Source of the DNA: Hexactinellida sp. DTS-2022
Taxonomy: Eukaryota > Porifera > Hexactinellida
Reading direction: 5' to 3'
Assembly: GCA_028753945.1 (NCBI GenBank)
Contig: JAPNXP010000010.1
Coordinates: 6,079,042-6,143,041, forward strand
DNA: 64,000 nucleotides
Under the pieces are notes generated by a model. It did not search any database. It was not told the origin of the DNA and saw only the letters and a list, made by a program, of their open reading frames with translations. A program made the translations under genes and the position numbers. Of this stretch, positions 33,657 through 47,180 are shown in pieces; the stretch's first letter is position 1, and the number at the start of each line of letters is the position of its first letter.

Positions 33657-36600
33657 TATTATCAAATGTGACAATAAACAACTGATTTTCATCCAGGGCC
33701 CTTGATGAAATGGAACTGAGTTTCGCGTTTGAATTTAGCGCATAAAAAAATCTCAAATTTTTTCGGGTTGACAAAAGTATAAAAATTTACACACTAGATC
33801 GAACAAAGACCCCTTATATGGAAAATATGCAGAATAAGTTAATGTGATGCGTTCCTTTGTTTAGAGAAATCATTAATTGTTTTTGTTTACGTCACAACAA
33901 GTGTCTTTTTTGAATTTTAAAGTGTTTGCAGGGAGATGGAAATTTAAAGCCATATTTATGTAGAAAACATATTTGATGAGCAAGATTATTCGCATTTAAT
34001 AGTACGTGAGTGTCTTGTCAGAAAATTAGTTGGACTCTGCTAATTTTGTATGAAAAGTAGGTCAATAATATTTGTCTATCAAAGCAAACAGGTCTTCGGA
34101 CCATCACGTTTGAATGTACTATGATATTAGTTGCCTGTCTCTATTAGTGATAATTATTTTGGTGTAAATTGTACAAAGACACTTTCTGAAAGTAGTGATT
34201 TGAATTGTTTGGTTCAATGCTTAATCATCGTATCGTTCGAGAGTTCACAGCTTGAAATTTATACATTTTAGTGGCGTACTGAACTTACAAACCCACGAGG
34301 TTTGAAGGTTCATTTTTGTTTTATAATTAACCATTTTATTGAATCAAACTAGAACAAATAATCCAATCAATTTCCAGTGTTATATGCAAATAAAATTGTA
34401 ATATGCTGTTATTTAATTGGCTAATGCATTTGTCACTCCCTTCCCTAAATACCGAGACATTTAATTGGTTAATTAACAAATGATGCTATATTCAATCAGC
34501 AATTTGGTTATCTACAATTGTACAATGAAGAAAATAATATTTAGATGGTAAATTATTCAAAACTTTGTACTACTTAACTATGTAATTCATTCATTCCATT
34601 ATATTTCCTTGTGGTAATTTGTAATGATTTAGATTGTTCGAGCTATCTCAAATATTGAACTTCATGACCAAATAATTCGCCTACTGTACATATGCCGTAA
34701 TTAGCATAAAAGATGTATTCGAACGAGTGATTTAATCAAATATATGGTTTAACATTGAATAAATTATATTTTGGTTAAAGTATGAAATAAAGTATTAACC
34801 GTTGGTTAGTTTAAACCTCCATTTAAATGTTTTATCTTTAGAGAGAATTTTCTAAATTCAATTTATCTAGCTGTTAATTAAATTATTAAATCCCGTCTAC
34901 TACGTCTAAATACGTCTATACAAATTCAAATACTTTGACCAATTAATATCCATTTACTTAGTGCAATCTTAAATTCCACAACACCATAACTACACTATGC
35001 AAAATTTCAAGTTACATTTTTTGTATAGACAATGACAAATACAGGAAAAGTTGATATCTACGTAAATACATACAAATTAGTATTCAGTGAGATTGACATC
35101 AGTGCAATACTTTTGAAAAGAAACTGGCAAATAATAGACTTTAAATTAAAGGAAAAGATTACCCGATTAGCATAATCTGAAGGTTTTCAGGTTGTTAACT
35201 AATAATTTATTGAGGGATTCTTATGCCCACTAATTCTTTTGGTAACTTTTGAAAGGTTGCCTTGTTTGCCAATTAAACGTAGTCGATTAGTTTTCAAGAT
35301 TCTTAATTTGTATTCTATGAGATTAGAAAGACACCTAATATTTAGGTTGTTTTACTTTTCTCACTTTAAGCGCCAAAAAATTTCCGGGTGTTCTTATAAT
35401 CAGATTTTATAAAACTCCTTGTGGCTTTTTGGCGCCTAAATTTGAGCACTAAAAACATGGTATAATTAAAGGAAACTAGGTTTGTCAGTTTCAAAAATAA
35501 TTTAGTGCCTTTTCGCCTACCTTTCATGGATGTATATTCAGCTGGAGTTGATTGTGTAGAATATCCAATCAAATTCATCACTCCAGATGTGAATATTTCA
35601 TAGTTATTGAGTCACTAATTATCATTTTTTTGACCAAAAATTTAATTGCGAAACTGCTTGCATATTTTCAAGAGTAGGTTAATTTTGTGGACTATTATTT
35701 CACAAATTAACTCAACATGGAAGTTTGCAAATTAAATTATTACAAGCTGCTTAATATATAAGATTACTAACAAATAATTAATAATTATGAAATCTCGAAT
35801 GGATGAAAAATTCAGAATTCGGTTGAAGATATGTATCACTTACAAATAGTTAGAAAATTTATAAATTATACATCTATTTCAAGAAAAAGAATTACTCTTG
35901 CAAAAAATATTTTATTTAGGTAGAAAAATAGAGGAGAAATTTAAAATAGTGTTGACTTCTGTTATAGGAGCATTTTGTTAATACTTTACCAGAATAAAAT
36001 TTTTATATCGTGTTGCAAGAAATTGTAAAGGAATTGACAACCAAGTGATAGACAAAACACCCCATAATTTGACCCCATAATGAAATATTAATATATCTTC
36101 TACTATCAGTATGAATTTATTGAAATACAAAAAATTACCAAAAGCTTTCAAAATTGGTCTCAAAATTTGGCTACATCGGGAAAGTATATGTAAGCATCAA
36201 CTAATTTCTACATTTATTAATTTTAATATGATGTCAATTGGAATTTATTATCATTCTAATTTTAGGAAACTTTATTTTACTCTAGAAAAAAAATCATTTT
36301 GCAATTTTAAATTAAATTATTGAGATGTCTCCAAAAATTACAGTTAAGTTCTAAAATTGGAAGATATTAGGCAAATTCAAATTTTCCACTAAAACGACGT
36401 TGATCGTTTGTCGAACATCTGCAGTTTCACTAATTTCAATGATTAATCAAGTGGAAAATTCAAAATTAGATATTCATACTTTCTAAACTTGAATTATTCA
36501 TCTGTACTGTATACAGGTGTGTATTTAATTACAGTAATAACCAAACGTAATTTGCATTGAATACCACAAACGATCCATCTGTGAAAAACAGGAAAATTTA

Positions 36601-36917
36601 TTGTTTTTCCAAGGCTAATTATACTGTCTGTACCAATTACAGATAAAAATATGTTAAATGAACTTCTGATTATGGTTGCATTTTGCATATCCCTTAATGC
36701 TTTCACTAAGTTTTAGCAATCTAATTGTATTAAGTATTTGCCAGCTGTATTTCACAATAACATAATTACTTAGTTTAATGGCCGTTATGTCGATTAGGCT
36801 TTCAAAATATTTTAAGTTCCTATTTTATCCAATTAAATACACTTTAAATTTTGTTGTTTTAAATTTTAATTAATTAAATAAACTCAATGCATAAAAGTAA
36901 ATGACAAATATTGAAAT

Positions 36918-37613
36918 TCATATTTCAGTAATAGTATCTCTAACTACAGCGAATACTTGCTCAGAGAACGAGTCTGATTGGGCGGATTTGACTGCCATTA
37001 GGTTACATTTTAATATGCGAACAGGCCTTTCGCTTTTATATTTAATTCTACGTTGGAAAGTGTATTCTTCCGTAAACTCATCATCATCTGGGCTTTCGAA
37101 ATCTGATTCGATTGAAAGTCTTTGAATTTCCTCACTCAGTGCAGTTCCCGGTCTTGTTATGCTTTGATCAGAATGTGACTCCTCTAATCCGTGATGGACA
37201 GGGGTTGACGGTTTTGAAAATTCAGGATTTGAGTTGCATATGGAATCATTGTAGTATAGATGATCGGTTGAAGCGTATATTTGTTGGTTTAAACGTCTTG
37301 CACGTTCATTCTCAATATCACGATCTAATTTCTCGACATCTAATAAAAATTCTTGGCTCTGACAATGCATTTGGTTTAATTCGCGACGAATTTGGTCCAT
37401 TCTGATGTTAGTTTGCATTCCGTTTCTTTCCAAATTCATTTGCTTGAGATAACTTTCTTTCTTGTAATCCCCGATGAAATGTAGATGGTCGATTTGTAAT
37501 TTCTCATTTCCAATGGCACTCCCTCGCCTCTTAAAATCTCTGTTTAAACTCTTTGTTGACCTTGGCATTAAATGGTTGAATTTTGTTATTAGTGAAGGCA
37601 TCTTAGTGTTCAT
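36918..37613 (-). CDS. MPS-start coiled-coil protein, paralogue 2
   Basis: This single exon encodes 231 residues from the first ATG, or 228 from the second (MPSLITKF), which aligns with the MPSIKRK start of the 13382-14314 gene. A heptad-rich helix (about 45-110: MDQIRRELNQMHCQ, FLLDVEKLDRDIENERARR) is followed by a Ser/Thr/Pro and acidic linker (FESPDDDEFTEE) and a C-terminal helix (FSEQVFAVVRDTITEI) that matches paralogue 1. The function is unknown. TATAAATA lies 51 bp before the first ATG. Confidence 0.65.
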   Translation of the reverse strand: MNTKMPSLITKFNHLMPRSTKSLNRDFKRRGSAIGNEKLQIDHLHFIGDYKKESYLKQMNLERNGMQTNIRMDQIRRELNQMHCQSQEFLLDVEKLDRDIENERARRLNQQIYASTDHLYYNDSICNSNPEFSKPSTPVHHGLEESHSDQSITRPGTALSEEIQRLSIESDFESPDDDEFTEEYTFQRRIKYKSERPVRILKCNLMAVKSAQSDSFSEQVFAVVRDTITEI

Positions 37614-37664
37614 GTAGTTGTTTCTAGATTTGTTGTGTAGTTGATTTATGTTGTTGTAGCCAAG

Positions 37665-37672
37665 TATTTATA
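37665..37672 (-). promoter_or_regulatory. TATAAATA box of the 37.6 kb gene
   Basis: The minus strand reads TATAAATACTTGG, sharing 11-12 bases with the boxes at 14358 and 47137. Confidence 0.6.
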
Positions 37673-38084
37673 CTTATTCAGTTACATTAAACTAGCGTTT
37701 TATGTACTCTGCTATCAATAGCTATATTTCTTGCTATAAGTTAAATCCTAATTCTTTTGAATTCATAATTAAGCTATGGTAATATTAATAACGCCATATT
37801 TACGCACTGAAAAGATCACTATTATTGCGCTAATTTTCGATTATCGGATAATTTAGCTTTACTTTTGCAATTTTAGTAAAAATAATGGTAACAACATAAT
37901 CACCTGCCTTTACTAATTAATTTAATTTAAAAGAATAAGTGTTTATTGTATTTTTCCTTCGTCACCCACATTTTGCAAAAAAATTATGTGCGTAATTTTC
38001 TAAAACTAATGTCACTTCTAAAATTAGCTCTAATTACTTGTAAAATATTTTTTTGCAACATTTCTTTATTTTTGCACATATTCC

Positions 38085-38252
38085 GACCAGGCTTTCATCC
38101 ATGCAAAATTTTCTGCGCGCCTAGATTAAGTTTGAGCTCACTCACACGCGCCTAAATACTCAATTTATATTACATCTATGGGAGCATCTCTCGATTTTCG
38201 CGCGCCTAGAAAAGTTTCTTTTCAAATTACGCGCCTGGATGAAACCCTGATT
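38085..38252. repeat. Family K repeat (one arm of an inverted pair)
   Basis: It carries GCGCGCCTAGATTAAG, GAGCTCACTCACACGCGCC, TCTCGATTTTCGCGCGCC and the end word CCTGGATGAAACCCTGATT. Confidence 0.75.
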
Positions 38253-39001
38253 CCAATTATAATCTAAATTTCTATAAATACTAAAAGTATCTTATACCAC
38301 ACAAATGCTGCGAAAAAACTGGTTACTAGATTGTATAATCACATCATGAGTCTGAAATTATGGTCACTACCTGTCTATAACGGCCATTTTTTGTCCATTC
38401 TTTTGGTGGGCCGTTGTAGACAGATCTCATTGTACCATGGATTAGACATACAGTAGTGTTCGCATAATTGCAAGTCGCTTTTATACGAAATTTTCTTGCA
38501 TGTTGGTATTCTAGATCAGAATTAACATTAATTGGTGATAAAATAAACTTGCTAATAGAGCAATTGATATTAGGGAAACACAACTATAGCCTGTTAATGA
38601 GTAAGAATTTTAGTGAAGTCTGTCTAATAACAACAGTCTACTCAATTTAAAGCCTACATATAAAAGTATCATGGATACGTTAGTATTGGACTATCTATAT
38701 TACTAACTATTAAGTCAATGTTGCTATAGGCTTTATATAATAGTAGACTATGGCTTGTTAGATTAGTGGCATTATATTCATGTATCCATTGTACTAAATA
38801 TCATGTTAGTTTCAAACAGATATTAGTCAACTATTAACTAGGGATCTGAATTAGTTATAATCAATGCCTTATCCAAGGTTATAACTTTGTATCTAAATTT
38901 TGCACTTGAATCAATATTCCTGTTTCATCATATTTTGAGTTATTTCTATCAGTAAACCGTTAATATGCAACAATCGTGATATTTTTAGTCATTCCTATAT
39001 A

Positions 39002-39160
39002 CAGTGGATGCCAGTTATAAGCACATCGTCGGGAACTGCACTTAATGTGCTTATAACCGACATGTTCTTATAACCGACATAAATTATATAGGGTATATGG
39101 CAACCGTTTTCCAACATAGTGTGCTTATATCCGATATGTTCTTATAACCGGTGTGCTTAT
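39002..39160. repeat. MITE, family D
   Basis: It starts CAGTGGATGCCAGTTATAAG after TA. Repeated TTATAACCGACATG and TTATATCCGATATG words follow. The right end is less clear. Confidence 0.65.
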
Positions 39161-39227
39161 ATCGTACTATGAAGCAATTATGAAGTTTATCTAGGGAGTA
39201 TAACTTGAGTCATTTCAATTACAATCA

Positions 39228-39414
39228 GGGTTTCATCTAGGCGTATGCGACGCGCCTCCAGGCGCGTAATTTCAAAAGGAAACTTTTCTAGGCGCGCGAA
39301 AATCGAGAGATGCTCCCATAGACGTAATACAAATTGAGCATTTTAGGCGCGTGTGAGCGAGCTCAAACTTAATCTAGGCGCGCGGGAAATTTTGCCTGGA
39401 TGAAAGCCTGAAAT
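39228..39414. repeat. Family K repeat (inverted relative to 38085)
   Basis: It reads ATCAGGGTTTCATCTAGGCG, GGCGCGCGAAAATCGAGAGA, GGCGCGTGTGAGCGAGCTC and GGATGAAAGCCTGAAAT, the complement of the 38085 copy. Confidence 0.75.
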
Positions 39415-39417
39415 TTA

Positions 39418-39577
39418 CAATGCAACCTCGATTTTCCGAACTCGTCGGGACCAGTCAAAACGTTCGGATATTTTATGGCTGAACTAATTTATAGAATAAC
39501 ATAGGGACCAACCAGGTATGTTCGAATAATTGAAGAGTTCGGTTAATCGTAGTTCGTATAAAATCGAGGTTGCATTG
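39418..39577. repeat. 160-bp MITE, family F
   Basis: Ends CAATGCAACCTCGATTTTCC and AAAATCGAGGTTGCATTG are inverted and flanked by TA on both sides. The inner words TTCGGATATTTTATGGC and AGTTCGGTTAATCG fit the same grammar as the other families. Confidence 0.8.
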
Positions 39578-42500
39578 TAATATGCAAGAAACGTTTCAAG
39601 TGATGATGATGATTGACATTATTCTTGAATTTTGATTAAAATGGCTAACTATATCTTGCTAGATAACTTCCTAGTTGTTTTACAAGGATGACTCAAAATA
39701 TTACTATGGTTGCATATCCACGGTTTACTAACAGAAATGACTCAATTTATCACGTGACTTAAAGCATCACTAAACGGGTCTAAATTTATGGTTTTACTTC
39801 ATGTCTATGGTATGTTCAAATTATTGTGTCTAAGAGCTATAACTAAGGATTAAAGAGAACAAAATGTAGTGCAATTTAGAATTTGCTTTATTTTTGCAGT
39901 CATCATGACACTCCTATTAATTTGTATGCCTCACAAATTAAGACTATTTGTTAGTTAAAGTATAATAAAGTATATATTTTTTGCCCCGGAATTTGTCACA
40001 TAATTTCCGATTTAACTACTGTGTTGAAAAGCTATATTAAAGTGTAGCTCTATAAGAGGATTACAAGAAAGTAAGCTACGTAATTCGACTCAGTCATTTT
40101 TAAGATATGACGAATTGTGGACTAATACATATGATTAGTTGATTATACATATATTCATTCAGTTCTACCTTGTCGCCTTAAATTAGGCGCCATTTCAAGC
40201 TAGGATGAAAATCTACTGTTATTTATGGCGCCAAACTAATACAAATATTACTTTACATAAGAAATAAAATTAATGGACATCGTACACTGTTCTGTTACTA
40301 GAACTAATGCAGCTGAACATTACATTCCAACATACATTGCATGTAGAATTTAGTTAAATATTTCAATGTGGTTGAGTAAGAAATCATTTTGCGTGTTATA
40401 CCCGAGGATTTATATTGAGTGTTGATTTAAAATAATCATGAAGATGTGGCAATATTTGTCAACGTATTTCACGAGTTGTTTAATTAATTTAAGAGAATTA
40501 GTCAGAAGTATTAGATAATATTCTCATTTAATTGGATGACTAGATTGCGTATGGGAACTGATGGTGTATTTTCTCCGAAATTTATAGTCACAGACTTGTA
40601 AATGGAAAAATTAATTATTTTCTTAGACAAAATGCTGCTAATTCGATGGAAATGTTATCATTTATAATCTGACCATAAACTAATTTGTTATTAATTAATG
40701 AGAATTAAATTGTGTCACCATTTTTTGACAAAAAAATTTGGTATTCTAGGGTACTTGGATATTTATAGAATTTGCAGAAAATCTAGTAATGTAATTAGTC
40801 ATTGGTAATTACCACTATTCAAGCTCAAGTTATAAACAAATTTTGTGCAATAAGCTGCCAAATCATGAAAACAAATTGTATTACGAATAAACAAAGTTGA
40901 CTTTGCCTAGTGTGATCCCAGTATGATTGGCCAAATTTTGCTGAATAGCCTAACTTAAATGCAATGTTTTCATAGAATTTATGTGAATGGGAAAGCAAGT
41001 TATCTGTTTTTCTCACAAACATGAAAATATTATGATATAAGCAGATACACAATTATTAATCTAATTCCATAAATTAATCACCATCATCAAACTCAAATTC
41101 CTTAACACAATTACACCATGCTAATTATGTTTGATTGAAGTACACTATACCCATTAAACCACCTACAAAAGTAATACCATACCTTTGTAACAATATTATG
41201 GGTCAACATTATGTTCCCTGACACATACCCTACTCCCACAAACCCCCTTAGTTCATTTGGGATCCAATTAAACCCTCAAATCCTTAGAAATTGTCCAACT
41301 TAAGAGTATTCATTATCATAGGGCATGACTTTATGTTTATACTACTTTTAAATGTATCATTTCTTTGAGTTATGATTTTAGCAAATTATCTTTAAATATT
41401 ATATTACAGAATTAGATAGTTCATAAGCAAATGTGGTTGGGTTATAGAAATATATGATTACAAAATGGGTGTGTTATAATTGTGTGTGTTACCCAACTCA
41501 TTCACCTGAATAGGAATACTGAAAATAAGGAGTGTATCGAGATGAAAGAATTGGTGTAATTAATTTCCAATAAATTTAGGGTAGAACTTCCTAAAAGAAA
41601 ACTTATCTGTTTTGATATTATATAATGTGTTTAGGAGTTTATTATTTATTAAATTTAAACTCAAGGGCCCTGATTTATGTTCAAAATAAACCTTAAATCT
41701 AACTACTTTGTAACAATCTTTTCACTGTTAATTTACACCAAAACCCTTTGTTTAGAATTTGGGATTAGGATTAACCCATTGTACCTTAGGATAAGGCGTG
41801 TTTAGGGAGTTCTCAATTAATCCTGAAGTTACTCTTTTGAATCAACCTTTTAATACAAAACCATTTCGTTGACTTAAAATCACACCTGTATTAGATAAGC
41901 CCAGAATAATTTGAATAATTTTATAAGTTTTCTTAGAACAATGATTCACCTGTTTTTAACTGGTACCATTGTATCTAACAAAGTTGGAAGATTCGTACCT
42001 TTCTATGGTTTCATTAATTGCCTAATTTACACCTACACGGAAGTAATTTAAATAATTACATAAAAATGGGCTGTCAAATAGTAAATTAAAAGGTCAGATC
42101 TCACTAAAATTATGTATACTTTTTGATGAAAGGAACAAAATGTCCTTGAAATTTTGATACAAGCAAATTACTGAAAATTACTATATATAATTATTCTGGA
42201 TTAATTCGTGCTTGCTGAATGCTGCAAGGGATATCGCACGGCTATTCTTTAAAAAGTTAGAAATTTAACAAGAGATGTTGAAACTAACCATTATGTGGAA
42301 GAATGTGTTACGTTAAGTTACATCCAGACGATAAAAATACGATTTACTTAACTGGGGTTTCAAATATATTTGAGCACTTTTCCCTACTTGGAAAAATGCT
42401 GTTTTCGTCACCTGAATTCACCTTTTCTGTTTTGGAATCAATGCTTTTTGTGTCCTTACTATAATCATGTTTTCACACCTTATATAAAGGAATATTAACC

Positions 42501-45339
42501 AGAGAAAAAATGTGTTATATATTATAGTGAAACTAATTTCAATCAGCTTGTATTAAATATAAAATGATTGATTTTATAAAATTATGAAGAATAAGGATAT
42601 CGTATTATGTGTAATTTCCTAATAAATTGATTGGGCGAATTTATAAATCTTCGAACTTTTAGCCAATAAAATGCTGTACTTTATGCATAATACAAAAAAA
42701 GGTTAACTGTAGTATTTAGAACATTATTCATATATATTGTAAGCAAGAGAAAAACAGATGTTCTTTAGTTGCATTAACTTAATGAGGAATTTGTCATTTG
42801 AAATCTAATCAAATCCCCAATAAATCGATCGCAAATTTTGAGTTAAAATAATATTATATTTAATTATACACTCAATGCGAAAATAACAAATCAATATCTA
42901 TACTACGTAAGTGGGTTATTGGAATGTTAATTGATATAAACTTATACAGAGATCTCTATAAAGGAACTGACACTTGTTAAAATATGTACGTACAGACCCA
43001 ATAAATTCCTTTGAATAATTGACGTTCAATAATTTACCCAGATTTAGTACTGACGTTAAGAGATCATAAAAATGCTTTCAATTCATACACATTTGATGTA
43101 CCAACAGAAAAACATTTAAAATTATTGTATAACTTCTCTAATATCAAATTTCTCTCTTCCTATTCTGATTGCATTGCATACTCCTACCTACTTAGCTGGC
43201 AATAAAACATGCAAATATATGTCGACAAAAAATAGATATTTTTATAACTTCATCATGACATACTTCCATATACGTATATGTATGTTGAGGTGTACCAGAG
43301 ACCCAGAGTATGTATATATAAGATAATTATAGATTGCATTTTGTAAAGAATACTTGATTCATTTATAACTTGCTCAATAAAGTGATAATCATTTGGATAT
43401 CAGGTTTGTCCCATAGACACAATAAAAAGTTATTGTACCAAATATAAATTTTGAAAGTACCCTTTTTGTGTCAATTTTATAAATACTAGCCTTGGTACGC
43501 GCGTTTGTCCGCGAAAATTAAATTTTGGAGTAGGATTTTTTATGATAATTTATTTGGAGTTTGACAGGAGCAATGAAAAAATCCGTTATTGCTAGACTGA
43601 GGTCCCCCAAAGCATTTGATTAATGAATGGACAAAATGTCACTTTAAGACCACAAAGCATTAAATTGGTTGATAGAGATATCATCATAACATTTCACAAG
43701 TGTTGAATTTTTTGGATTTGATATTTTTACGTCAAGGTTCTCGACGGATTGCGTCGTTTGGTCCCTGTTTTAATTTCCTACGACCAACGGTTTATATCGA
43801 ACGTCTAGCTACAGACAACAATCTGCTTAATACTAATGATTCTGACTGTGAATTAAATTGATGAATTGGCCAATCAATTTTCTGAAACTAATCAAAATTC
43901 TAAGCAAATAATATGCTTTGGTAGATGTGAAAAATGTAAACAAATGTAAATATAAATAATAATATTTTTTTATGAGAAACAGGCTATATTGTTGCTAATT
44001 ATCTGCAAAAAAGTTTTTGTTTTCCAAAAAATTTGAAATGCAAATATTTACACCTATGGCAAATTCACAATTGTTGATATCCTTAAATTAGATAGTTGCA
44101 TTAATTCTTACAGCTGTAAATATTGCCCAAATATAACGATAGCATTACTTACTATTTGATAATCTACCGAATTATGGAAATTTGTCGTAAATATGGTAAA
44201 TAAATATTCATAAATTCAGTCAGGCCAGGTGTTTGTCAATTTATTTGTTTTGCATGGTTTTTGGTATTGGAACTGAATGGACACCATTAAAACACAATTA
44301 CGTATCTAGACTATCATTACAAACATCACATTTAAAGTTAATGTTCATTTTGTGGACCTATAATGGAAAATATTGCGATGTTAATTAAAACAGTTCTTTT
44401 GGAACTATATCTAATTCAGGCGCGTAAATTCTGATTAATATATTTTTAGGCGCCAAATGTTGGAAAAATCATTTTAGGCGCACAATATTCAGGCGCTAAA
44501 GCATCCTCAATTCTAATTAGTTCTTATTGGAATTATAAAATAGGATCACAAATTTGACATCAAAGGGGTCACAATTTGCCCTAGGGAAGGTCTTTTATTT
44601 CTTTGAAGAATTATTATTGAATTAAGGGCCACATTTGTACAGATCTTTTGGCCCATTTTTAAATAGGATATGTATAAGAGTAGGCGTATATAGTGGGGGT
44701 TAATGGAGCATGATCTAATGTTTGTTATTTTGATGTACATTTTGATGTAAATCCACTAATTACATGGAGTAGGTTATAATAGGACCTATGAACTTATTTA
44801 TTGAATTTATTTGAGTGATAATTCTGAACAGAGGCGAGATTAGTTGACATTATTCACAAATCGCAATTCTAAAGGAAATATTTATATGATTAGATCTAAA
44901 TTGTGCAGGTGTTTTCAGGAACGATATATCGATAAAATATTAGTCAATTTTAATCTAATACTGCTTAGTTACATATTTGGTATATTGGAATCCATTATGA
45001 AATCATCTATATTTGTAACAATATAAATTGATTGGTCAGCTCAAATTCCTTAAATGAATGCTTTTTGAAGTAAAACAAAAAACCTTTTAATAAAAAAAAT
45101 GTTAGTCAAAATAGGGTTCAAGTTTCAAGTGATAGAGATTTACGAAATGTAAACAAGTGGGTTTATTTAGACTAAAATATTCATGAATATTTGTTAAAAA
45201 TATAAACAATTGGCATATTTTGACTGAAATAAATGTTTGAAATTTACTTAAAAGGATTTTTGTTTGAAATAAAGCTATTATTTTTATTTCATTGAATACT
45301 TGGAATTAATTTGGGATCAGAAATTCTACCTTGGTACTA

Positions 45340-45530
45340 CAGTCAAGTTATTCCATTATGAACATTCAAGGGATCAAAAATCATGTTCATAATAGAGACT
45401 TCATAATAAACGAACATAACTTAATACAAACCTATGTAAGTTACTAATTTGAGACCATAGGGCTTGTTCATATTGAAAAGTTTTTCACATTAAGCAGACG
45501 AAAAATTGTTCACAGTAAGCAGACCTGACT
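45340..45530. repeat. MITE, family C
   Basis: Starts CAGTCAAGTTATTCCATTAT after TA; ends GCAGACCTGACT. The interior words (TTCATAATAGAGACTTCATA; TAAGCAGACGAAAAATTGTT) match family C. Confidence 0.7.
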
Positions 45531-47136
45531 ATTTCTATTCATAATAGGTAGTACAACCATGTAAGTTAGTCCAATAACGGCGGAAATCAGCTGATCGTTC
45601 TGAGCGATTCAAGGAATTTTTAAAACTGGTTCTGACCGAATTAATTAATAATCGAGTCATAATTAACCCAATTAAATATGAAAATACGTGGATTCAATTT
45701 CAGGTATCATTAGTCTGTATGTAAATTAACTCTATTAGTTATACCATGTGAAGTTATTGTAATTCAAACAATTCACTTACAACGCTAGTTCGAATTAATA
45801 TGCACTTGCACTTTACTTTCAACCACTTTTTATCAATCGCATAATCATTGAACAAATTTTGCATAAATAGCTGGATTAACATTTGTATATAAATCAATCG
45901 GTCAGATTTTGTTATTGAGAAAGCTTTCAGGTGAGTTTTAAATTTATTTAGTCTATAGCAATGTCTGGTTGCAATAGGAATGTGGTTTAAATGTCTGTGT
46001 TTGCCAGTGATATGCATATAATATGGTAATATACCAACTGATTTTCCATAAAATATATTTAATAGGATTTAAAAGTTATTTTGGTGATAATGAGCACGTG
46101 TATTTGGTTACGAATTTAACAATAGTTCCGATTACAAGTTTTGAAGGAGTTTGATCAGTTTGCTGTTTCAGAGAATAACTAATTTAAATTCAAATTTGGT
46201 AAACACATTTTTCATGTAGACAAATAATTGTAGTGAGAAGTCTTTCAATATAACATTAATTCCAATTTGCATTCCAATTTACACTAGTGTCTCGCAACTA
46301 ATATTTAATAAGACAACAAATCATTTTAATTGATAATTGTGTAAGATTTGAATAATTTACATGTCTGTCTCACCAAAATTATTTTAAAGAACGAAATCTA
46401 GGCCAAGTGATAATGTCACAAACCGCACTTGTTAATCACCCACAAATAATACCTCAAATATAATATTATATAATGTTATGCAAATTTTTATGCAACCACT
46501 TTCATTAACATTTCACAAAAAAAACAAGTTTCGTTCAAGATTCAGCCATTGTACTTGATAATTTATATTTAAACACTATTCTAACAGACACAAAAATTGG
46601 AACCACAGCACTAAATTCATTCTTAAACCATATGGAGGTCCAAATTTTATGCAAATTTATGTTGACATGGATAACAGAAATTGTTGCAAATTCTAAATAA
46701 ATTGCATACTTTATATATGAGCTTTCTTATATGTAGTTCAATGTAGGTTCATGTTATTCCAACAAAAGATCATACAAACGGTGATTAATTGAATAATTTA
46801 CAAATGTGTTATCGCATACAGGTGTAGGCTCATTAAGCTACGCTGAAGATATTACATTTCAAATGACATATTAAGTAACTAGGGTAGATGATATTCTTCA
46901 AAGTAAACAGTTATCTTTAAATTAATAAAAAACATAACATACATTCCATTTGGTGCCTTAAGTAGTCCAAATTAAACAATAATTTTACAAGTATAAATTG
47001 TGAATGTAGTCATTGATACTGTTAATAATTCTGAGAAAATCCTTACTAAACTCTCATGGACAAAATATTCAATTACTTTCTTGGTTTGTATACAATAGCC
47101 CTTTGATAATCAATACATACTGATAAGCAATATTAA

Positions 47137-47144
47137 TATAAATA
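47137..47144 (+). promoter_or_regulatory. TATAAATA box of the PEAK-like gene
   Basis: TATAAATACTGGGG lies 36 bp before the ATG, close in sequence to the boxes of the two MPS-start genes. Confidence 0.6.
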
Positions 47145-47180
47145 CTGGGGATTTTTTCCAATCTAATTAACAACAATAAA

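Larger units (their letters stand above)
26676..36917. other. 10-kb gene-poor region
   Basis: AT-rich DNA has stops in all frames throughout; no gene is supported. It holds scattered GGCGCC/GGCGCG palindromic words (27140-27240, 29920, 30600-30790, 35370-35450), a family A MITE (28822), a family J MITE (33408) and a (GTT)n microsatellite (32465-32493). Short multi-exon or non-coding genes could be missed. Confidence 0.5.
37673..47130. other. 9.5-kb gene-poor region with repeats
   Basis: No gene is supported. It contains the family K pair (38085 and 39228), family D (39002), F (39418) and C (45340) MITEs, GGCGCC words near 40180-40230 and 44420-44500, and a relatively GC-rich patch at 43485-43830. 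Confidence 0.5.

Noticed and set aside
39380..39414. Family K end word CTGGATGAAAGCCTGAAA as a second hammerhead
   Set aside because: The core is broken (an extra G in CTGATGA, no stem II) and no stem I or III pairing is found.
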